From contig JADHSW010000060.1 in NCBI GenBank assembly GCA_016776705.1, forward strand, positions 1-13,879: a stretch of 13,879 nucleotides of DNA. Reading direction: 5' to 3'. Position numbers and translations under genes: made by a program. Below, piece after piece: positions 1 to 6,884 of this stretch; position 1 is the first letter of the stretch, and each line of letters begins with the position of its first letter. The stretch comes from Rhodospirillales bacterium (GTDB lineage Bacteria; Pseudomonadota; Alphaproteobacteria; Rhodospirillales; JABHCV01). Under the pieces are notes generated by a model, which did no database searches, was not told the origin of the DNA, and saw only the letters and a list, made by a program, of their open reading frames with translations.

Positions 1-564
1 GAGATTACCCGTGTCCTTGACGCCAAACCCGATGAACATGTCTTCGGGCTTTCGCTGGTGCTGGCCCGCGACCGGACCTTTTTTGTCGCCGATACCGCGG
101 TTCACGAAACACCAAACCCCACGCAGTTGGCTGATTTCGCCATCCAGACGGCAAGCGTCGCTCGACGCATGGGCCACGAGCCACGGGTGGCGTTCCTGTC
201 GTTTTCCAACTTCGGCAACCCGATGCTTGAACGCTCCTCTGTTGTTCGTGACGCCGTAAAGGTGCTGGATGAACAGAATGTCCCTTTCGAATACGACGGC
301 GACATGGGTGTCGATGTCGCCCTCAACAAGGAACTTCTGGCGCTTTATCCGTTCTGCCGCCTGACAGGACCGGCCAATGTTCTGATCATGCCGGGCCTGC
401 ATACCTCGAAAATATCAACCAATCTGCTGCACGAATTGGGTGGTGGCACGGTTATCGGGCCGATGCTGATGGGGCTTTCCAAGCCCGCCCAAATCGTGCC
501 CATGGGCGCAACGGTTTCAGATATGGTCAATATGGCCGCGCTGGCGGCCCACGACGCCATCTAA
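1..564 (+). CDS. maeB: NADP-dependent malic enzyme, C-terminal phosphotransacetylase-like domain (5' partial)
   Basis: The reading frame is already open at base 1 and ends at TAA 562-564, so only about the last 187 residues are present. They resemble the C-terminal phosphotransacetylase (PTA_PTB) domain of large MaeB-type malic enzymes, which decarboxylate malate to pyruvate with NADP. Visible landmarks are VADTAVHETPNPTQLADFAI, then RVAFLSFSNFGNP, a GPANVLIMPGL stretch, and the end GPMLMGLSKPAQIVPMGATV followed by NMAALAAHDAI. In this family the domain is thought to be regulatory rather than a working acetyltransferase. A stand-alone phosphate acetyltransferase shares the fold and cannot be strictly excluded, because the malic-enzyme part lies outside the window. 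The ending with VPMGATVSDMVNMAALAAHDA is more typical of MaeB. The downstream PiT gene is 114 bases away and no strong terminator separates them. Confidence 0.85.
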   Translation, partial: EITRVLDAKPDEHVFGLSLVLARDRTFFVADTAVHETPNPTQLADFAIQTASVARRMGHEPRVAFLSFSNFGNPMLERSSVVRDAVKVLDEQNVPFEYDGDMGVDVALNKELLALYPFCRLTGPANVLIMPGLHTSKISTNLLHELGGGTVIGPMLMGLSKPAQIVPMGATVSDMVNMAALAAHDAI

Positions 565-589
565 AATCTCACTGGACCGAGGGATTCTT

Positions 590-609
590 GACGGCTACAA
601 GTAACCGTC
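590..609 (+). terminator. weak hairpin after the malic enzyme gene
   Basis: The arms 590-597 (GACGGCTA) and 602-609 (TAACCGTC) pair over eight positions with one mismatch and a four-base loop, 26 bases after the maeB stop. There is no T-run after it, so it is at best a weak or Rho-assisted terminator. The rest of the 565-678 gap shows no clear promoter. Confidence 0.25.
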
Positions 610-678
610 CATTCAATAATGAGCATTTCCCCCCAACGATGCCTGCCTGTAACCGGTAAAAGTTAGAGAGAACGCCGA

Positions 679-2214
679 ATGAGCGACCCCGCCTTCCAGA
701 AAAAAACCTCCCTCGACAAAGACCTCAAGAAAATCGTCCGCCTGGAACGGGCGACGCTGGAAACCAGCCAGCAATTCGTCAAGATCGGGCTCAGTGTCCT
801 GTTCCTTGTCGCGGTGTGGATATTCGCCGCTATGCAGACGGGCGCGATCGATAACAGCGCTTACATCATCGCCGCCGGTATTATCGGCGGCTACATGGCC
901 CTGAACATTGGCGCGAACGATGTCGCCAACAATGTTGGCCCCGCAGTGGGATCGAAGGCGCTAACCATGGTCGGCGCCCTGATCATCGCAGCCATTTTCG
1001 AATCATCAGGGGCCATTCTGGCCGGTGGCGATGTTGTCAAGACGATCAAGAACGGCATCATCGATCCGTCTTTGATGCCCGATACGCAGGTTTTCATCTG
1101 GGCGATGATGGCCGCCCTTCTGGCGGCCGCGTTGTGGCTCAACCTTGCGACCTATGTGGGCGCACCGGTTTCCACCACGCATTCCATTGTCGGCGGTGTT
1201 ATGGGGGCTGGCATTGCCGCCACCGGTATCGACGCCGTCAACTGGCCAACCATGGGCAAAATTGCCGCCAGCTGGGTAATCTCGCCGCTTATGGGGGGCG
1301 TTATCGCTGCACTTTTTCTGGCTTTCCTGAAGTTCACAATTCTTAATCAGGAAGACAAGGTCGCGGCGGCGCGCAGGTGGGTGCCTGTCGTCGTCGGCAT
1401 CATGGGCTCTTCCTTTTCCATGTATCTGGTCATGAAGGGGCTGAAAAAGTTAATCAAGGTCGACGCTGTCAGCATCATGATTATCGGCGCGGTGGCTTAC
1501 GTGGTGGTGTATTTCATCACCAAATATTTTGTCGACAGGGAATCCCTCACCATGGAAAATCGCAAGAAGTCGGTTTACCAACTGTTCGTCATTCCGATGA
1601 TCTTCTCTGCGGCGCTACTTTCCTTCGCCCACGGGGCCAACGATGTCGCCAACGCCGTCGGCCCGCTGGCCGCCATCGTTTCCTCGTCGACCAGTGGCGA
1701 TATCGCCTCGAATGTTGGCATACCGCTCTGGGTCATGCTTGTGGGCGCGGCCGGTATCTCGGCGGGCCTTGTGCTGTTCGGACCGAAGCTGATCAGGACC
1801 GTTGGTGAAAAAATTACCAAACTGAACCCCATGCGTGCTTTCTGTGTCGCCCTTGCCGCCGCTATCACGGTAATCATCGCCTCGACCCTGGGCCTGCCTG
1901 TTTCATCCACCCATATCGCTGTCGGCGGTGTTTTCGGTGTCGGGCTCTATCGAGAGTTCCTGTCAAACCGCAAAAGGAAAGTCGTCGCCCCCAAAGCTTT
2001 GGGCGCAGAAGTCTCACTTGAGGACGTGATTGAGGAAGCCGACGAATTGTTGATGGAAAATCAGGCCAGGAAAATCAAAAAATCGGCGAAACGAAAGCTC
2101 GTGCGTCGCCAACACCTGACAACTATCGCCGCCGCCTGGGTCATCACCGTTCCCGCAGCAGCAGCATTGGCCGCCCTGCTATTCAAGGCCATTGAGGCCG
2201 CGAACGCGGGCTGA
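679..2214 (+). CDS. PiT-family inorganic phosphate transporter
   Basis: A 511-residue inner-membrane permease of the PiT family (PF01384), which imports inorganic phosphate with protons or sodium. The family's internal duplication is plain: GANDVAN occurs at residues 78-84 and again at 319-325. The paired motifs GAPVSTTH (161-168) and GLPVSSTH (405-412) follow each copy. Many hydrophobic segments run from about residue 34 to 425, with a final one at 480-503. Between residues about 429 and 478 lies a charged, probably cytoplasmic stretch with acidic and then lysine/arginine-rich parts, before the last helix. Length is close to E. coli PitA. The start ATG at 679 is preceded by a weak purine-rich site (AGAGAG, 665-670). 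Some PiT relatives carry sulfate (CysP), so the substrate is inferred from the family. It stands alone on this strand, convergent to the ABC ATPase gene. Confidence 0.93.
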   Translation: MSDPAFQKKTSLDKDLKKIVRLERATLETSQQFVKIGLSVLFLVAVWIFAAMQTGAIDNSAYIIAAGIIGGYMALNIGANDVANNVGPAVGSKALTMVGALIIAAIFESSGAILAGGDVVKTIKNGIIDPSLMPDTQVFIWAMMAALLAAALWLNLATYVGAPVSTTHSIVGGVMGAGIAATGIDAVNWPTMGKIAASWVISPLMGGVIAALFLAFLKFTILNQEDKVAAARRWVPVVVGIMGSSFSMYLVMKGLKKLIKVDAVSIMIIGAVAYVVVYFITKYFVDRESLTMENRKKSVYQLFVIPMIFSAALLSFAHGANDVANAVGPLAAIVSSSTSGDIASNVGIPLWVMLVGAAGISAGLVLFGPKLIRTVGEKITKLNPMRAFCVALAAAITVIIASTLGLPVSSTHIAVGGVFGVGLYREFLSNRKRKVVAPKALGAEVSLEDVIEEADELLMENQARKIKKSAKRKLVRRQHLTTIAAAWVITVPAAAALAALLFKAIEAANAG

Positions 2215-2224
2215 TTTCCTTTAT

Positions 2225-2247
2225 TTGATCAACTCGCACTTGATCAA
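2225..2247. repeat. TTGATCAA palindrome pair between convergent genes
   Basis: The eight-base palindrome TTGATCAA occurs at 2225-2232 and 2240-2247, separated by CTCGCAC. Because each copy is self-complementary, the pair is both a direct and an inverted repeat and could form an 8-bp hairpin with a 7-base loop on either strand. It lies in the 66-base gap between the ends of the PiT gene and the ABC ATPase gene. It may act as a bidirectional transcript end or a binding site. It is AT-rich with no T-run, so terminator function is uncertain. Confidence 0.45.
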
Positions 2248-2280
2248 TATTCCGACCTCCCCGACATCAGGTTGCTGTCT

Positions 2281-3138
2281 TTATTCCTCGAGCGGTTTCC
2301 TTCCCCCATGAAGTATCGGCATGATGTCGAAATAGGGACGGATGTAAGGAGACTTTGAACTCTCGAATTCCTCCAGTGAGCCATCGAAGAAAACCTTGCC
2401 CTCATGCATCATCACCGTTCGTGGGCGCATACGGTTGAGAAGGTCCTTGTCGTGGGTGATAATCAATGTGGTTCGGTCGTGTCCATCCCCGATGAATTCC
2501 TCGTGGGTATTTACGATCAGATCATGAACCTGGGCAGCGCTGGTTGGATCAAGTCCAGTTGTCGGCTCGTCATAGAAGATGACCTGCGGCTTCATCGCCA
2601 GCGCCCGCGCCAGCGCCAGACGCTTGGCCATGCCGCCGGACAGGTCATGCACGTCGAGGTCAAGGAAATCATCGTCCGACGACAGGGAAACGGCGTCCAG
2701 CACCCTGCGCGCGATCGGCTCGATTTTTTCTGCCTCCATGTTTCTGACTTCGCTCAGCCACAATGCGATGTTGTCATATACGCTGCCTGAAAACAGGGCA
2801 TTTTTCTGGAACACCACCCCCCAGTGCATGTGGATATGGGCCATCTGGTTTTCGTCCAGATCGGCCAGGTCAACCAGGGGTTCCCCTTCCTTGTCGTGAT
2901 CGGCGACCTGGATGCGCCCCTGATCGGGTTCAAGAAGCCCCAGGATATGATTAAGCAAAACCGTCTTGCCGCAGCCCGATCCACCGACGATGGCGACGAT
3001 GGCGTTGCGGCGGATGTCAAGGTCTACGCCCCTCAACACAGGATGGCCGTCGAAAGATTTATGCAGGCCCTCAATAAGAATTTCAGCGGGATAATCCCCG
3101 TTCATATCCCCTTTGGCGCCGGATTCATTTTCGTTCAT
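2281..3138 (-). CDS. MlaF-like ABC transporter ATP-binding protein
   Basis: A 285-residue ABC ATPase of the type that drives phospholipid or solvent-resistance (Mla/Ttg2/Mkl) transport at the inner membrane. All nucleotide-binding motifs are present: Walker A GGSGCGKT (52-59), Q-loop Gln111 in FQKNALF, signature LSGGM (166-170), Walker B VIFYDE (186-191), D-loop GLDP (195-198) and switch His229 in ITHD. The signature LSGGMAKR and the Q-loop FQ..ALF..SVYDNIA pattern are typical of the MlaF group. The permease (MlaE), MCE protein (MlaD) and other partners are absent from this window. Start choice is uncertain: ATG 3136-3138 lacks a close ribosome site, and Met12 (after an AAAGGGG stretch) is an alternative that would remove an acidic 11-residue leader. 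It lies 128 bases after the macro-domain gene, on the same strand. Confidence 0.85.
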   Translation of the reverse strand: MNENESGAKGDMNGDYPAEILIEGLHKSFDGHPVLRGVDLDIRRNAIVAIVGGSGCGKTVLLNHILGLLEPDQGRIQVADHDKEGEPLVDLADLDENQMAHIHMHWGVVFQKNALFSGSVYDNIALWLSEVRNMEAEKIEPIARRVLDAVSLSSDDDFLDLDVHDLSGGMAKRLALARALAMKPQVIFYDEPTTGLDPTSAAQVHDLIVNTHEEFIGDGHDRTTLIITHDKDLLNRMRPRTVMMHEGKVFFDGSLEEFESSKSPYIRPYFDIMPILHGGRKPLEE

Positions 3139-3266
3139 TCATAAATGATACAAGAATGATCTCTCCGCTGAAAGCGTGTCGAGAGAAAGAAGATCAAGTG
3201 TTTTTAGGAAAGAGGGTGTACCTGTATTTCGCTGGATGAAGGCCAGAATGACGAAAATACTCTGGC

Positions 3267-3791
3267 TTAGCCGCCAAGCCCAATCAGCGCCTTCTCGTGC
3301 GCCCTCGTCGACGCCTCCCCAAAACAACAGAAAACGACTTTCTCGATCCGGTCCTCGCCGGTAAGGAAAGCCGCCGTCGTGCTCACCGCAATATGTGCGG
3401 CCGGTTCGACGGGGAAGCGGTAGGCTCCGGTTGAGATTGCCGGGAAGGCGACGGATTTCAGGTTGTTGCCCAGCACCAGTCCCAGCGAGCGGCGGTAGCA
3501 CTGGGCGAGCAGGCCTTCTTCGTTGTTCTCGCCGCCCTGCCAGACCGGCCCCACCGTATGGATGATGTAGCGTGCTCTCAGGTTGTGGCCGTGGGTGATG
3601 CGCGCCTCGCCTGTCGGGCAGCCGCCGGGAATCTGTTTGCATTCGCTCAACAGTTCCGGTCCGGCGGCAGCGTGAATTGCACCGTCGACGCCACCACCGC
3701 CCAGAAGGGTTTCGTTAGCGGCGTTGACGATGGCGTCAACGTCCAGGGTTGTGATGTCAGCCTGGACGATTTCAATCTTATTGATGCTCAT
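3267..3791 (-). CDS. macro-domain protein, probable O-acetyl-ADP-ribose deacetylase type
   Basis: A 174-residue single macro domain. This family binds ADP-ribose and often removes acetyl or ADP-ribosyl groups (YmdB / MacroD-like). The expected order of motifs is visible: ADIT (11-14), VDAIVNAAN (18-26), LLGGGGVDGAIHAAAG (29-44) forming the ADP-ribose loop with its catalytic-type Asn and Asp, GEARIT (61-66), HTVGPVW (78-84) and AFPAISTGAYRFP (115-127). This set fits the MacroD/YmdB subgroup rather than viral or histone macro domains. The start ATG is weakly served: on the minus strand GGCCC...GGGCC flanks the upstream bases and could form a small hairpin next to the start. It follows the pyrophosphatase gene by 70 bases on the same strand and likely shares its transcript. 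The exact substrate is inferred from the family only. Confidence 0.9.
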   Translation of the reverse strand: MSINKIEIVQADITTLDVDAIVNAANETLLGGGGVDGAIHAAAGPELLSECKQIPGGCPTGEARITHGHNLRARYIIHTVGPVWQGGENNEEGLLAQCYRRSLGLVLGNNLKSVAFPAISTGAYRFPVEPAAHIAVSTTAAFLTGEDRIEKVVFCCFGEASTRAHEKALIGLGG

Positions 3792-3861
3792 GGGCCCTGA
3801 CCATGGGCCTTTGTCGCGGCGCCGGTATTATTATCGAATTGAAGGACGTCAATCAAACGAT

Positions 3862-4389
3862 CTACCCTTTGGCCCGCTTCATGCCGATACGGATCAGCTC
3901 CATGGCTTCTTCGGCTTCGCCCCAGCCCTTTGTTTTTGCCCATTTTCCTTTTTCAAGGTCCTTGTAATGGGTGAAAAAGTGCTCGATCTGATCAAGCTGG
4001 ACCTGACGCAATTCCCGGTAGGAGCCAACATTGGCATAATAGGGATGCAATTTGTCGACGGGCACGCAGATGATTTTCTCATCAATGCCGCTTTCGTCTT
4101 CCATCATCAAAACCCCGATGGGGCGACAGCGGATCACACAACCGGGGGTCACCGGAATTTGCCCCATTACCGCCGCATCGACCGCATCGCCGTCATCGGA
4201 CAGGGTGTGCGGGATAAAGCCGTAATTACACGGGTAATACATGGCGGTATGCAGGAAACGATCAACAAACATGGCTCCCGAGGCCTTGTCCATTTCGTAC
4301 TTGACCGGATTGCCGCCGATGGGAATCTCGATAACGACATTGACGTCGTAAGGAGCGTTTTCGCCGACGGGTATTTTTGAGATATCCAT
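3862..4389 (-). CDS. ppa: inorganic pyrophosphatase (family I)
   Basis: A 175-residue soluble family I pyrophosphatase that hydrolyses pyrophosphate to two phosphates and so drives biosynthetic reactions forward. Landmarks are IEIPIGGNPVKYEMDK (20-35), YYPCNYGFIP (51-60), the metal-binding stretch DGDAVDA (66-72), GCVIRCRPIGVLMMEDESG (83-101), VDKL (111-114) and HYKDLEKGKW (141-150). These carry the usual lysine, arginine, tyrosine and aspartate ligands. Length matches E. coli Ppa (about 175). Oddly, the signature position normally Pro or Glu (DGDPVD) is Ala69, while the three metal aspartates (66, 68, 71) are kept, so activity is expected. A CAGGA ribosome site lies about 9 bases before the ATG. 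It is first in a minus-strand series with the macro-domain and ABC genes. Confidence 0.95.
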   Translation of the reverse strand: MDISKIPVGENAPYDVNVVIEIPIGGNPVKYEMDKASGAMFVDRFLHTAMYYPCNYGFIPHTLSDDGDAVDAAVMGQIPVTPGCVIRCRPIGVLMMEDESGIDEKIICVPVDKLHPYYANVGSYRELRQVQLDQIEHFFTHYKDLEKGKWAKTKGWGEAEEAMELIRIGMKRAKG

Positions 4390-4412
4390 GCTCGGGAATC
4401 CTGCTTTCTTAA

Positions 4413-4418
4413 ATTATA
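4413..4418 (-). promoter_or_regulatory. possible -10 box for ppa
   Basis: On the minus strand a perfect TATAAT lies 24 bases before the pyrophosphatase start, which would give a leader of about 19 bases. No good -35 box is found at 16-18 bases, so this is tentative. Confidence 0.3.
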
Positions 4419-4524
4419 ATCAACTAATTCAAGGGGAATATGTAACGTTGTTCATATTGCACTGCAACAAAAAATCAGGACGGGTCCTCGTGGATCACAC
4501 TGCCCGGGGTTGGTCGGGACACCT

Positions 4525-4552
4525 TAATATACTAACCGGTGGGTGTAATATA
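4525..4552. repeat. TAATATA direct repeat upstream of glycosyltransferase
   Basis: TAATATA occurs at 4525-4531 and 4546-4552, with 21 bases between the starts (two helical turns), just before the ribosome site of the glycosyltransferase gene. The spacing suits an operator or a pair of AT-rich -10-like boxes. No matching -35 box was found. The rest of the 180-base divergent gap 4390-4569 shows nothing else clear. Confidence 0.25.
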
Positions 4553-4569
4553 GGTGAGGAGAGTTTTCC

Positions 4570-5571
4570 ATGAACGTCTCAAAGCCTGAAAGCGTGCTGG
4601 TGTATGTGGGGCTGGACCGGGTCGGCGATTCCCTGCTCAAGCTGCCTTTCGTACGGGGTCTCAGACAGGCTTTCCCCGACGCCCATATCACCTGGCTTGC
4701 GGGCAAGGAGACCAGTGTCTACGCCACCTGCATGGCCCCCGTCGTCAAGGGCCTGATCGACGAGGTGATCGAAAACGCCGGGATCGGCCTGCACCCGAGC
4801 GAGCTTCTGAGAAAGCCGCTGGGTGGACGAAAGTTCGATCTGATCATCGATAGTCAGAAAATCATGTGGGCGTCAGCATCCCTTTGGCGCATTCCCCACA
4901 AAACCTTTATTTCCCCCGCCGGGCGATTTTTGCTGTCCTCAAAAAAACCCGCCAGGGGCTACAAATTCCCGAAATCCATGCAGCGCCAGTTGCTCGACCT
5001 GCTGGAACTTGCCAGCGGTGAAAAGTTCAGGACACCGAACAGCCTCGATCTCGACCCCGGCGATGCCTATCGCGCCGATGCCCTCCAATTGCTGCCTCAG
5101 GGCCCGGATTACATCGGATTCGCCCCAGGCAGTGGCGGCAAGCCCAAGTGCTGGGCTCTGGAAAACTTCATTCGTCTGGCCGCCGCCCAGGCGGATCAGG
5201 GTCGCACGCCGGTGTTTTTCCTCGGGCCTCAGGAGCCTGAGTGGCTTGAGCCCGTGCGCCAGCAGGTGCCATCGGCACTGTTTCCCCTGCAGGAAAAGGA
5301 GAACTGCTTCGATCCGCTTTACACCATCGCACTTGCCGGGCGACTGACGGCCTCTGTTTCCAACGATTCAGGAGTCGGTCACATGATTGCGCTGGGCGGA
5401 AACCCCCTGGTCTCCCTGTTTGGGCCGACGGTGCCGGAAAAATTCATGCCCATGGGCGATCAGCTAACAATTATCGAGGCAAAAACCTTCGGCGGCCGCG
5501 AGATCTCACTTATTCCCTACCAAGCCGTTGCCGATGCCCTGAAAGTGGCTCTTCAGGAGACCGGTTCCTGA
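4570..5571 (+). CDS. glycosyltransferase family 9 (heptosyltransferase-like)
   Basis: A 333-residue GT-B fold protein of family 9, which includes the ADP-heptose:LPS heptosyltransferases acting on the cytoplasmic face of the inner membrane. Supporting motifs are the N-terminal LDRVGDSLLKLPFVRGLRQ (15-33, the usual D-x-x-GD-x-L-x-x-P pattern), FAPGSGGKPKCW (184-195, the nucleotide-sugar GxG-type loop), and SNDSGVGHMIAL (264-275) followed by SLFGPTVPEKF (282-292), which form the donor-binding signature. No signal peptide or membrane helix is seen. A good ribosome site (GAGGAGAG) precedes the ATG. The acceptor and sugar cannot be told from sequence; LPS core assembly is the family-based guess. 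Its last 19 bases overlap the end of the convergent AmpG-type gene. Confidence 0.87.
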   Translation: MNVSKPESVLVYVGLDRVGDSLLKLPFVRGLRQAFPDAHITWLAGKETSVYATCMAPVVKGLIDEVIENAGIGLHPSELLRKPLGGRKFDLIIDSQKIMWASASLWRIPHKTFISPAGRFLLSSKKPARGYKFPKSMQRQLLDLLELASGEKFRTPNSLDLDPGDAYRADALQLLPQGPDYIGFAPGSGGKPKCWALENFIRLAAAQADQGRTPVFFLGPQEPEWLEPVRQQVPSALFPLQEKENCFDPLYTIALAGRLTASVSNDSGVGHMIALGGNPLVSLFGPTVPEKFMPMGDQLTIIEAKTFGGREISLIPYQAVADALKVALQETGS

Positions 5572-6884
5572 GCCGGCAGGCGCTTCATCAGCCAGATCAG
5601 AATTATCAATCCCGGCACTGCGGCGAAAGTGGTTATGACGAAATACGAGACCCAGTCCATGTTGTCGGCCAGCCAGCCGCCCCCGGCAGCGAAGACCGTA
5701 CGGGTTACGTTCATCAGCGATGACAGCAGCGCATATTGGGTCGCCGTATAAGCGATGTTACACAGACTGGACAAGTAGGCGATAAAGGCCGATGTCGCCA
5801 TACCTGCGGTCAGGTTTTCAATGCTGATGGTGAGCGCCAGCATGGGAATCGAGTAGCCGACCATGGCCTGTGCCGCAAAGGCGAGATTGGCCAGACACTG
5901 CAAAATTCCCGCGTAAAGCAGGGCGCGCATAATGCCCAGACGCACCACCATAACCCCGCCCACATATCCGCCAACCAGGGTCATGGTCAGCCCGTAGCCT
6001 TTTGAAACCGTGGCGATTTCAGTCTTTGAAAAACCCATATCCAGATAAAACGGGTTGGCCATGATGCCAAGCAGCGCCTCGCCGTATTTATATAAAGCGA
6101 CAAACAGCAAAATCACCCACCAGTGCGGACGGCTCATGAAGTCCGCAAAGGGACAAATCACCGCCTCGTAAATCCTGACCATGGCCGAATTCAGCAGGGT
6201 CGGAAGATGGGCGTGGCGATCCATGAAGGCGATGACTTTTTGCTCGCGCGCCCGGGTTTCGGCATTGGCGCAGTGTTCTGGCTCGGGGATATACAGCACG
6301 GTCAATATGCCCACACTCATCAACCCCGCCATTACCACGTAGGCTGCAAACCAGCCCCACACATCGGCGACAACCAAAGCCCCCGCCCCGGCTGCCAGCA
6401 TGGCGATGCGATACCCCAACACATAATTGGCGGATCCCGCCCCCAGTTGCTCCTCGTCCAGGCTTTCAATCCGGTAGGCATCAACCGCAATGTCCTGGGT
6501 TGCTGAGGCAAAGGCCAGGGCCACCGCCCACAGGGCCGTCCACCAAAGATCAATGGCCGGATTGGACGCACCCAGACACAGCATGGATAAGGCGATCAGA
6601 ATTTGAGAGAAAATCATCCATCCCCGTCGCTGGCCCAAAAGACTGCAAACAAGAGGCAGTGACATTTTATCGACCAGCGGCGCCCACAGGAACTTCAACG
6701 CGTAAGCTGTGCTGGCAAGACTGAACCAGCCGATCATGGTCAGGGAAATATCGGATTCCGTCAGCCAGGCCGACAGGGTCTGAAAAACCAGAAGCAAAGG
6801 CAGGCCGCTTGAAAAACCCAACAGCAAAATAACCAGCACCCGGCGCTCCAGATAAATCTTGGATGCCTGGAGCCAGGTTTTCAT
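5553..6884 (-). CDS. ampG: AmpG-type MFS permease (muropeptide transporter family)
   Basis: A 443-residue major facilitator protein of about 12-14 membrane segments. AmpG imports GlcNAc-anhydro-muropeptides into the cytoplasm for cell-wall recycling. Family hallmarks seen are GFSSGLPLLL (23-32), LKFLWAPLVDK (63-73), GQRRGWM (84-90), SATQDIAVDAYRIE (127-140), the PFYLDMGFSKTEIA stretch, and YLSSLCNIAYTATQYALLSSL near the C-terminus. Its ATG directly follows the TGA of the upstream glycosyltransferase gene (zero spacer) and has no strong ribosome site of its own. This suggests translational coupling. No ampD, nagZ or beta-lactamase regulator is nearby, so recycling is inferred from the family. 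Some AmpG-like paralogs have unproven substrates. Confidence 0.87.
   Translation of the reverse strand: MKTWLQASKIYLERRVLVILLLGFSSGLPLLLVFQTLSAWLTESDISLTMIGWFSLASTAYALKFLWAPLVDKMSLPLVCSLLGQRRGWMIFSQILIALSMLCLGASNPAIDLWWTALWAVALAFASATQDIAVDAYRIESLDEEQLGAGSANYVLGYRIAMLAAGAGALVVADVWGWFAAYVVMAGLMSVGILTVLYIPEPEHCANAETRAREQKVIAFMDRHAHLPTLLNSAMVRIYEAVICPFADFMSRPHWWVILLFVALYKYGEALLGIMANPFYLDMGFSKTEIATVSKGYGLTMTLVGGYVGGVMVVRLGIMRALLYAGILQCLANLAFAAQAMVGYSIPMLALTISIENLTAGMATSAFIAYLSSLCNIAYTATQYALLSSLMNVTRTVFAAGGGWLADNMDWVSYFVITTFAAVPGLIILIWLMKRLPAQEPVS

Noticed and set aside
640..670. Possible Pho box upstream of the PiT gene
   Set aside because: CTGCCTGTAACC only loosely resembles one half of the CTGTCAT repeat, and no second half at the right spacing is present.
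3139..3642. Minus-strand frame of 167 codons overlapping the macro-domain gene
   Set aside because: It is rich in Arg and Pro with no family pattern, while the other frame encodes a clear macro domain.
3724..4380. Plus-strand frame of 218 codons opposite ppa
   Set aside because: It is antisense to a clear pyrophosphatase and has no recognisable domain.
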